Assembly: GCF_032854445.1 (NCBI RefSeq)
Contig: NC_088300.1
Span: 21,559,608-21,623,607 of the forward strand
Reading direction: 5' to 3'
Length of the DNA: 64,000 nt
DNA from: Liolophura sinensis
Taxonomy: Eukaryota > Mollusca > Polyplacophora > Chitonida > Chitonidae
Shown: piece after piece, positions 25,401 through 37,400 of the stretch
Layout of the letters: every line of letters begins with the position of its first letter
Position numbering within the stretch: the first letter of the stretch is position 1
Notes under the pieces: model-generated
Told to the model about the DNA's origin: nothing
The model's input: the letters and a program-made list of their open reading frames with translations, nothing else
Database searches by the model: none
Position numbers and translations under genes: made by a program

Positions 25401-28400
25401 CTCTTGTTGGACATGTGCCTCCATTACCTTGTAAACAGGTCTTGCACCTGCATTTATAGCTGAATTATTTTCTTGGTGCATTGCACGGTATTTTAAAATT
25501 ATTATGGTATTTTTAATTCATTGTATTCAGACATGGAAAATGTTAGGGGATATGATAATGTATTGAATTTGATGCACTTGAGTGGGCCAGTACATGACTT
25601 TAGTGTAAAAGAGTGAGTGAGTGAGTGCTTGGGGTTTAACGTCGTACTCAACAATTTTTCAGTCATATGACGACAAGGAATCTTTAGGGTGCATGTACGT
25701 GTAATGTGCCTCCTTGTTGCAGGACGGATTTCCACCGCTCTTTTATTTAGTGCTGCTTCACTGAGACAACTTACCGAAGGCAAGTAAGCCGCCCCGCCCG
25801 AGCCATTATACTGATACGGGTCAACCAGTCGTTGCACTATCCCCTTCACGCTGAACGTCAAGCGAGGAAGTTACCTTCACAAAACACAGACCTAAAGTCT
25901 TAGGTGTGACTCGATCAAGGATTGATCCTGGATCTACCGGTCCCGATAGTGTAAAAGAGGTAAAATTAGTGCAGTATTTCCGTAATTTTTTTGCAAGCAA
26001 TGTGCAATAACCTTCCAAAGACGTTGGGGTTGAATCCATGACAGGCAAATGGTTATATGGGGGTAATCCTGTTTGCGTGAAACATACCTCGCACACCCAG
26101 AGGTCTGACATGTGGCATGCACAACAACAAGACAGTTTGTCAGTTGAATAACCAAGCAAAGAAATAAAGATAATTAGTTGATTTCATGAGTGGGTCAGCG
26201 AGTTTTTCAGTGATAGACAGGTGTTGACATAGAAAGTTTGACCTTGATTTCACTGATTTGGAAGTCCTGATATAGACATTAATTCTCACACTCGACATTA
26301 GAATTTGGGGGGGGGGGGGAGGAAACTGTGTTTTTAAATGGATAGCTGTACAGTTTTTCTGTACTTAAACCAGCATACATACAGCTCAGAGGGGTTATCA
26401 CTAATATAACTAATAAACTATTATGATTTGTTTACATAAATAAAAGAAAAGATGATACATGTTTTGAAAAAGTGTGGTGTGTATATTAAACATTGCTTTG
26501 GAAAATATTATCAACATCAGTCACCAACTTAGATAAAGAAACTACGAAGCACAATAATTAGTGTGAGATAAAATTTAACCTTTATTGAATATTTCATGTA
26601 TCAGCATCATAAACCAATTTCAAATACTTAAACACGGTAACCCTTAAACTTGCCGTGAGTTAGGTGACAGCTGACTGATAACTTGCAGAATGAGAGGAGT
26701 TATTAAAAAAAACATGCACTGATTGTGCATGACAGTCATGCAGCAATACAGCACAGCAGGGACACAGTCATGGACAGTTAACTAGGCAGTTGAAGGGCAT
26801 ATAAATGTCCTGTTAGATTTATCTGAAATAGAATGATGTCTTTTAAACACTTGTAACAAAGAAATGACGCATGATTTCTGAAATTGGTTCCAATCCCAAG
26901 AAAAGAGCATGTCTTGTAATACAATTTGGTGTGAAGTTACAGTTTTCAAACTCTCCAGGCCATTGAAATCAGGTAACTAAAATTAGTTTTTTTGATCATA
27001 TCTCAGAAAGTTACAAACCAAAACACACCAGAAATACATCAAAGTTAAACATGTCAAAATTCAAAACTTTATATGATATGTGCCATACGTTCAACTAATC
27101 ACAATTTTTTGACTGGTTTTAATGTCTTTTTGAAACTTTACATAATTAGCATTCCTCTAAATGCATATCAGAATCTGTTTTCTAGAAAAACGACCAAAGT
27201 ATTGCCTGGAGAGAATAATATCCGTATTCAAGGACCATAGTTTTCCAGCATTCAGCTTGGAAGCCTAATAAAGACAACAGAAAAGCTAGTTTATTTGCTT
27301 TATTGATGGCAATCAGACCTGTAGAATACATCAACCTGTGGCATTAATCTAATACACCAGTGTAGAAACATTTTGATTTTCTCATGTTGTTCTGTGTTAT
27401 ATTGTATGTGGAGGATGAACCATTGACAACTGATGGACTCCCAGACCTGTCGACTTGCTGTGACAGTTTCCTTTGTGTGCCAGGTCACCTAAATCAGTGG
27501 AGTGCAGTATGGAGTCTAAAAGTTCAATGTGGACCACTTCAGTGGCCTAATTGTTAGAGCATCTCCATTGAAGAATGCGGTCATACCAAATGGTACTTGT
27601 TGCTGCCCCCTAAATTGGTGCTTAGTACTGAGTGATTGGAGCATGGAAACAAAACTGGTTGGCCCAGTGTCAGTATAATGTGACTGAGTGGGGTGTGATG
27701 TCTGGTGTCTTCGGCATGGCAGCATGACCTCACCTTGCCACAAGAAGACATAGTCTATGTACACACACCTAATGACTCTTCGTTGTCACATAACTGAAAA
27801 ATTGTTAAATATGACATAAAAACCCAAGCATATATACATACATTCAAAGCTTTGTATGAACTGAGTAACTAACTATTGTGTCACTCAAAACCATTTGTAA
27901 TCTGTCACTGTTATAGTGCTGAGTGATACTATCAGTCATTCAAACTCTGTGCGAACTGAGTGACTGGTGTTTGAGAGGTGTTCTTCATACAGGAACAACA
28001 CAGAATACAGCCAAAAACCTGGGTGTATCTTCTTTTGATGTAGGGGATTTTGACAGCATATATGATGGGGTTGACCAGACTGTTGATGTAGGCAAGCACA
28101 CTGAGGTACATAACTACCAAACCTCTGTCTTCTGGGCTCATGTAATCCACAGCCTGGCAATACCCCAACAGCATGAAAACACCTACAGAAAAAAACACAG
28201 TGTCAAATGGCCTGGCCACTGCAATTGGTAATCGAACATGTTGACATTTAAGATCTAGATTTCTGCATGTATAAAAGCAACCAGCTTCTAGAATGTTTCA
28301 GTCAGAGCATTATTTTTTACAATCTAGGTTTATATTAAGGAAATTTCCAGATAGTTATTCCAGAATTTGATTTATTTATTTATTTGATTGGTGTTTTACA

Positions 28401-31400
28401 CAGTACTCAAGAATATTTCACTTATACGATGGCATCCAGCATTATGGTGGAAGGAAACCCACAACCATCTGTAGGTTGCTTGCAGACCTTTCCACTTAGG
28501 GCTGGAGAGGAAGCCAGCATGAGGTAGGCCTTCAGCAACCTTCCAGAATTTGCTGCACCTGTTTTACATGTAAGTTTTTATCTTGGGATCAGCTGGATAT
28601 TTTGATATGACTGTATATTTGATCTTCAATATGCCAAAGCCAAGGCTTAAGAATGCCAATGACCTAATGTACAGAAAACCCCTACATTGTTGATGATCTC
28701 TTAAAACCTGCATTTTGCATTGAAGTACAAGGAAAGTATAGTTTGCTTACCAGTAGGAACCCAACACACAAAGTAGAATCCCATAAGCAGACATACAGTT
28801 TTGGTGAACTTCCATGTCCTTTTTGAAGGGCGTTTCTCTGCACTTTTTGCAGTTTGCTGTTCTGCAATGCTCTTTGCATGTCGGTGGGCCACTCTGAATA
28901 TGTGTCCGTACAGTATGGCATTGATGATGAACGGTATGAGGAAGAGGAAAATTAACAGCAGAGTGTATCCTCTCTCCAGAATCAAGTAAAACCCACATTG
29001 TGGTTCTGTAGGTGATGGCATCCCATAGTTCCACCCCATCATGGGCAAGAAGCCGAACACCATAGCAATGATCCACAAGCTAACTGAAAGGCCAAGGACT
29101 GTTGTCTTTTTGAAGATCCTTTCATAGAGGTAAGGCCAAGTGATTTTCATATACCTATCAATGGTCAGGAGGCAAAGGTGAAACACGGAGGTGAGGTCAG
29201 CCCCAAGCAAAATTCCGTATCGAAACATGCACTCATGAAAAATCTGCCAGTTGCACAGATTGTAGACGGAATGGTACACAAGAAATACTCCGACAACTGT
29301 GTCAGCAATTGCCAGAACAGCAATTAGCAAGTCTGAGACATCATCCACATCTCTCTGAAGAACAGCATGTGCTGCAACTCCATTCAGGATGACAATGAAG
29401 AGGCCGATCAAAGTCAAACTTAAATTGGTAATTAAAGCTGATATGGTAACAGCATAGCAGTTTAAAGCCCAGTACAGCACATTGTCCACATGTGAACAGG
29501 TTTTGTTATGCAACATAATCTCTGTTGCATTTGTGACAGGTATAAATGCTGAAGAGTTTCTGATAATGCTCATTCTGCCTATGTGGTAGCTTGATACATG
29601 TAGGTGCAAAGCAAATTTTCATCAGTTGTTTCTCCACACCAAATTCACAGCAAGTCCTATGATCCTGCCTCAAGCCAAAATCCCTCATCCCTCGGCAAGT
29701 ATAATCAGCAAAGCTTTTATCATTGTGATGGCTTTGCCCTATTGTTTACATGATCATAATCTTTGCTCTTGAGTGTGTTCAGGTCAGTTTGGTACATCAG
29801 TTTGTCCAGAATCTGCATGAACTTCAGTGAATGTGCCATTTATCAATTCATTTCATTCTGATTTGTTCAGTTCTGATTGGTAGTCATTGCACTGTATAAG
29901 CAGTCATGCTTCCACTTCCTCTGTATTGTCATATAATGTTTGGAATGAGCAGACAGTCTGTCTATCATTATCAACAATGCTCCTCTTGTTTGATCAGTAG
30001 ATGTGTGTGAACACAAGGTCTTGGTGTTTGGTGAAAAATTTTGTCAGACGTGTCCTGAATCGCCTAAAGGAGTGGGCCTTGACTGGGCCAATAAGGTGCT
30101 TGCACAAGCCTCCCACCTATGTGACGCCACGTCTTCGAGAGGTGGACAACAATTCACCAAAGTTCGGTAGCTTTATTTTGGCTTCCTTCAACCGAAAAAA
30201 ATGGCCCCTATCCCATGAATGAAAAATTCTTGAGTATGGCAATTCAAAACATTGCAATGAATAGCTTAGATTACCATCACCAGAATACATATCCCTGAGG
30301 AAAGCGTGTTCATCTCTTATTCAAACAGTTCAGGAAATTTTATGTTGAATAAAGAGAAGAGATAAAAGGTAGCATCAGTATCAAAAGTAATTATGTTTGA
30401 ATTGATTACCTGTGATATTGTGAATTTTTGTGTAAATGTCAACATTCTGATGACATGCTGTTCAAGAGATTTGAATAATACATGAAGTTAGATCAATGAT
30501 CCCTTGTTATCTGAAACAAGTGAGAATCTGGCTGCTTTATTATTATTAATTATTTTTAGAATTCTGCCAGCAAAGTTTTGCAAAAATTAGGTCTATAACA
30601 ACAGTAAAACATGACTCGTGTGGAAACGCCTACTGGTCCCACTGTTTGAACACACAACACTTTGACGGAGTCATAGTCTGATATTGAATAAGAAATGGGA
30701 TTTGCTGCAGCTTCATTACAATGTTGTTGTCATAGAAACCCTTGAATTGGCAAGTGTAGGTGAAAACACATTGTATCACCAATAATCAACCACACAGAAT
30801 TATTGATACATGAACAGGCCTCCAAAACAGGGGTTGAGGGTTCCACTCATGAACAAATGGACATCTCCATCACATTGTACGGCCCATGGACAAAAGACTT
30901 TCATTATGACAAATGCAAACATTATGATTTGTTCTGAAATGCTAATGCAAGAGAAGTCAACAGTACAGGACCACATATTTCTTTAATTCACCTTCTGGTA
31001 TATATATGTATATTGCGATGGTAAGGGTGAAATAATTCTATGTATTTGTTTATTTATTTGATTGGTGTTTTACTCTGTACTTAAGAATATTTCACATTTA
31101 CAACGGCGGCCAGCATTATGGTGGGAGGAAACCGAGCAGAGCCCAGGGGAAAGTCACAACCATTCGCATGTTGCTGCCAGACCTTGCCATGTATGGCTGG
31201 GAAGGAAGCCAGCATGGGCTAGACCTAAACTTACAGCAACTACATTGATGAGAGGCTCCTGGGTCATTGCACGATGATGGCATGCTACCCACCTCAGTGA
31301 AATAATTTTTTTGTGGCATTTCTAATCTCAAGCGATCATTTATTATATATGTGTCATTCATTTAAGAAAATATGGAATGAAGAATTTAGTTCATTATGTT

Positions 31401-34400
31401 TCGTACATAGCTAGTGGATGGCTATATTTTAACACTTACATGTAATTCAGATTGTAAATAAGGTGTAATACATTGTACATATACATCTTGATTCCAATTT
31501 CAGATTGTCATGCAATTCTGTGTCAACATTTATCTGATGAAGTTCCATCATTCCATTTCTAAATAATAGACACTGTACATTAAAGTCTGGATAACAGTAG
31601 GAAAATGCTGAATTAGAATGAATGCTGTTTGCTCGAAGTAAATGGATTGAGAAGATGTAAAATCTGGTTTAAATACATGTATTGGATTACTCTTGGCAGA
31701 AGGATGAAGTGATCAGATAGAACCTGGGTTTACAAGTGCCATTTTAGTTTTAGGTAAATTGAATAAAAAGATTTGTTTCATGAGCTAGTTCAAATACCTC
31801 AGGGAAATAGGTTATGGGCATTATTTACTGTCATCAGTGAACATTGACAGATAATTTTGCAAATTCATCAGGATAACTTTTGTTTTACTCATTTTTTTTT
31901 CAGGAATGCTTATTTATTCTGTGATATAAAAATATCAGAAACTCAGAAACCATTCTTCTACAGAGAGAGGTTAGATGCAAATTGAAGGTACCTCATTCAG
32001 TATCTTTCTTCGACTGATTTAACATTGACCTTTTGTGCTACCGTATCATTTGAGGAAACAATGAATTGTTATTATCCGTACTAGAAGAAAACATAAAGTT
32101 ATAGGCTACATTGAACATAACAAACCAATGACAATAACAGATTGTTTATGACAGCATAAATTCATTTAAACAATAATGATTGGTTTGGTAAATTTTATTT
32201 ACATTGCATGTACTTCCTTCATGTTGGATAATGTTGGACTAGCTTAACAGATAGATTCTTTATATTTGGAGTGCAGCTAACTTTGCTAAGTGGCTCATTC
32301 AGCAGTAAATGGTGTTTCAAGGCTGACAACCATATATCACTTGTACACCATCAAGGGTCTTTTGAAGTCAAGAATCACAAGATACATTCCTCAAACAACT
32401 GAACACAACTGTTCCCAAATGAATATGAAAGAAATAATATATGAAATAGAAATAAAGCTGGTAACCTTTAAGAGAGAAGCACTCATTGATTTTCCTCTTC
32501 ATGCAGTAAACTGAGACAGTCAATATTCTGGGCATGCTATCCAGTTTAACTTGTAGTCCCTGGATAATTTCCAGGCAGAATACATGTGTGTTGAACTGGT
32601 CTTCCACAATTGTAGCATACAAATCTGCATCACATGTAGGAAAGCATTGTCCAGGAATTGCCAGTGTTTGATGATTAACCCCAGGTACTCTGGTTTCATA
32701 CGCTCATAAAATTTACTGCCATTGTTGAAGTTAAAATGTCTTCAACATGGCAAGTAAGTAAGTGCATACATGTTGGTCTTGTATTTAATATTGGTAACAT
32801 CAGTTTTGTTTATAGATAAGCTTTGTTATTTGATAGTATAATATATATGTTGTTGTCTAACCACATGATACTTGACACTTAAAACAAAGCTGCATTTTAA
32901 GGGTAGAAATGGTCATCACATTTTATGTTACACATGCATTAATTATGTCTTTGCTTAAATGCATGTATAAAAATTTTACATGTGATAATAATGTGATATA
33001 TAGCCAAAGACATGAAGTTTATTCCAGTGCAGAACAGTTCTTTGTTACTGACAGGTCAGGCTACTGTCCAGATTATGATCACAGGTCCAAATCTCTCTCT
33101 CTTGATCAACTGATTAGCGTGCAGTTTAACCATGTGGTTTTTATTTGTTTATCCTTTTTAGTAGATGTGGATAAAACATAGCTTTGTGAGTTAAGCCTTG
33201 GATAGACCTGTCGTCCAAACCTTTGGATAAGAGGAGCGCTCTATTATCAGTCATGTGTTTCTTGGTGCTTACATTTGTGGACAAGAGGATTTGTATAGTA
33301 TTTGACATGAAGGACGAAGAATGCTGGCTTCCTACAGTTGAATTAATCATGTAGATTGATTGAACTTTGATTGAACCTTGCCGGCAAAGGTTTGTGTAAC
33401 AAAAAAAAAATTATTTTTTTTGCCTTTTCAGTGACATTATGCATCCACACAGTTATATGTGAGATGCATGTAATAATGACATCTCCATAATTATATTTAC
33501 CTAATAAACCTGAGGAGCCCATTGGTGTCATAATCATCACCTGATTTGGCTTTTCCTCGTTTATATCTGAGCCAGGGGGTTTGCAAAGCTGCAATTGTTA
33601 TGGATGATGAATATTGCCATAGTTGCTCTAGCAACCAAGTCAACATAATGTGTTGAATGTCAGATGGTATCCTGTGGTGTTAAACCAATTTGTATTATTG
33701 TTGGCATTTGTCTCTAGGTGAACCCGCTTACGTCCATAAAGAACACATCTGACCCTATATTGATTTCCAACACATACAGAGATGGGGGTAATGTTGGGTG
33801 ATGTAAATAGTGACAAATCTGTCTGCTGATCTATTACCTGTTGCCCCTCAGATTTTGCGTTTTGCACAGTCACATCTTATAGATTATCATTTCCACTGCT
33901 CATTTGAAAAATATTTATGGTACTCAACCTTCACTGTGCAATATTCTGTTTGCTATGTATATTTTGTCATTGTCATGATTTTATGTTTCTTAACAAGTTA
34001 AGCAATGTTTGTAGGCTTACAGAAACTTGTATATAGCATGAGGTCATTCATGTTGTGATGTATGATGTCATGCCTCATCGTTACCTGATTTAAGATTGAA
34101 TAAGTTGCCTAAAAATGTATAATGATGTCATCACACTGAACTCAGATTGGAATGTCATGAATATTTCTATTTTCTGAATATTTCGTGTTCAACATGATGG
34201 AATCCTGGTGTGAAATAACAATTGTGTAATAACCAAATATTTAACTACATTTATGTGAAATATCACTTTTATCAGTGAAGGAAATCCTGATATGTCACCT
34301 TTTAATATATAAATATTAATTGTGATTGTACTTCAGTTCCCATGGAGCATGAATGTCCTGCTTTATGTTCTTTATTCACGGATGAAAAATGTTACAGGGA

Positions 34401-37400
34401 TCTTCCTTTTCCTGCAAAAGCTTGCCTATTCAAATGTATCAGTATTGGTGTGATTTTTTTATGATGCCTGATTATAACTTTTAAAATACTGATTTGGTGT
34501 CCCTTAGTTGTAAGGCGTTGCCATCTGACTAAGCAGCTCGTTTGGTAGACCTTTTTGACAATATTGTATGAATTTTGTTGGTACCGTTTTGTGTTTGAAT
34601 GGACAGCCAACATTTGCTGTATGTTTCAGAGTCTGAACAAATGGTATGGTATGGGAAGAGGAGGGGGGGGGGGGGATAGGGAGTCATGCATGCACATATG
34701 TTCACCTATACATAGCACTTTTTCAAATATCTCTTTGTCCCTAGCGTGTAACAGAGACTCTGGACCCAACCCTCAAGCCTATCCTGTTACAAGAGACATT
34801 TCAGCGTGGAGGCCATACCCTTATGAAGCTGGGAGATACCGAAATCGAATATAATCATAACTTCAGGTTCGAATGGGGATCATTTATTGCAACAAGAAAA
34901 AACAGTAGTTTCAAACTAGTATAATCAGTAAATGAATCAGTGAGGTAAATATAGTTTTGCTTAAGATTTTATATCATTTTGTTTTTTTTCTCTCAAATTT
35001 GTCTTTTTTGCCAATTTTTCTAATCATATACTACATGAAGGTCTGTGTGGTCGTTGTCATTGATATATGTTCATCCCGTGACATGCACTTACATGTCTAG
35101 TCAAGTAAAGACGTAGCATCAACATGGTTTATATATTCTCTGAAACAGGCTGTACCTTAGCACGTCAATGGCCAACCCCCATTATTTACCTGCAGTCTAC
35201 AACAAAGTCAACATAATCAACTTTACAGTGACGTTTGATGGCCTCCAGGAGCAGCTTCTGTCAGCAGTTGTTAGTCAGGTAGAATGTACAAAACATGTTG
35301 CACACAAAGGAAAAATTCCTTGATGGTCGGGGGATTTTGTTCGTAATCATTTTTACTATTATTACAGGACGCATAAGAGCGCCTGGTCAAATTACAGTCA
35401 GAGAATATGTACATGTAAACCCATGCTCTTATTAATAAAAGCGTAATATTTTTTTTGGCAAGTATGGCATTTTCCTAAAAATTCAACTGATATTTCCTCC
35501 TGATTTTTTCAAATCAGATAGCTTTTCACTTATATGATGTGATGAGGTTTGTAAATGGGGAGACTGAAAGTAAACCATTGACCATTTGTCATGTACCTGA
35601 TAAACTTCCCGACATAAAATCGCAGCTGAAACACTGGATTTGAACACAAGATCTCCATGCTTAAAAGTCTGATAGATGTATGTACTTTTCAAATGCAAGA
35701 GATCAGTGAAATTGTCATTTAGTAAGCCTGATAACATATTGGCTGCCTGTTTTGTTCCTTCTAATGCCGAAGACCAGAAATAGTGAAAGATTTATTTCAG
35801 AATATATTTGCACCGCCACGTGGTGTTTTTAAAATATATGGTTTTTGGGGAATTATTAATTTGGGGAGTTGCATCTCAGATTTTGGCCGATACATTGTGG
35901 CATTTATATTTGAATACCATCAGGGAAGATATTGTTCTGAATATCCACAAGACCCGACTTTTGTCACAACTGAGAACGGAAAACATATTCACCACTGAAA
36001 TGAGTATCATGTTAACTTATATAGGAGAGGCCTCAGCTTGAACAGCAGCGTAATGAGTTACTGGACAACATAGCCAGTGACCTCCAGCTTCTGAGAGACC
36101 TTGAGGACAAGACATTGGGCCTGCTGAACAAAACAGAAGGTAAGGAATAAGTGGCAGTATTTGTGTCTGATAGACAGGTGATATAAATGTCACTAAGTGT
36201 AAGGCACAAGTCGATAGTCTTGCTCGACTATATATGGGTAAGCCAGTGCTTGAATCATTCGTCCCCCTGAACGAGACAGAAAGGTAAGCCAAAACCTGAA
36301 TCATTTGGCCTCCTGAACGAGACAGAAAGGTAAGCCAAGACCTGAATCAGTTGACCTCCTGAACAAACAAAAGGGTAAAGTACTGCTTCCTTCAATTAAA
36401 ATAAAAAAGACAGAAAGTGAATCATGAACAATTCAAAAAGCCATAAATCCAGATCTAGTTTGCCTTGCCTGCTGAAAGAGTCAAAGTTAAACCAAGGGTT
36501 GAATAATCTGGCCCTTGAACAAGACAGACTATTAAGCCAAGAGTGGAGGGGAAAAAGATGACCAATTCAAAAGGCCAAGTTTCAGACATCAATCTCCTTG
36601 CCTGCTAAACAATAAAGCTAATAATGTTCCAGACAAGAATCCTTTGGTCCCCTGTGACAGAAAGTTAATCCAGGGCTTCGACCATTTAACTACTAAACAA
36701 GACAGATTGCTAAGCCAAGAATGAATTGTGAATACGGTTCTTAGAACAGACTCTAGGGGACAATGCATGTTTGAGACAACAGCATGTATGTTTCATTAAG
36801 TAAGGCACATTTGATTGCGGCTGCTGAGCAAAACCTGGCCTATAAGTCTGCAGGCCTACAATGCTCGTTTTGTAAGGAACCATTTCATCTTGAATTTTTT
36901 TATGTATTCAAAAACAAAGTGTAGAAAAATTGGTTCATACATGTAATCCAATCATTCACCCCCGAACATGCAGCTCAGTCTGTTAACTGTCAAGCCACTT
37001 CCTGTTTCAGGGCATATCCTTGATGATGAGGACCTTGTGGATACCCTTCAGAAAAGTAAGGGCATGGCAGGAGAGATACACCAAAGAGTGGACCAGTCTG
37101 AAGAGACAGAGAGGAAGCTTAGCCTGGCAAGGATGAAGTACCTACCTGTGAGTGCAAAGTCAGCTGGTGGATTTTGTTTGCCATGAGGGAAATGGACTTC
37201 CTCAGATGATAACATAACACATTTTGTTTTGACAGACTTTTTTTCTTTTTGGGCTTCCAAGCTTTGCTGTGCTTGGAAGACTATTGTTCTCGTTTGGTCC
37301 TTCATTTCCAGATTACAAATCTGTATGAATTATTTTTGTACTTGGTATAGTTCTCAGGTTATGACCAAAAAACATCAAAAAAATGAAGTATGATGTAAAA

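Larger units (their letters stand above)
22825..27527. other. Spacer between GPCR A and GPCR B
   Basis: Carries the 64-bp minisatellite (23190-23880) and a family 3 SINE (25612-25950). No further exon was recognised. The promoter of GPCR A is expected just right of 22824. Confidence 0.55.

Noticed and set aside
29574-29609. Upstream extension of GPCR B to 29609
   Set aside because: The frame there starts with TTG, not ATG, and an in-frame stop lies just beyond. The first ATG is at 29573.
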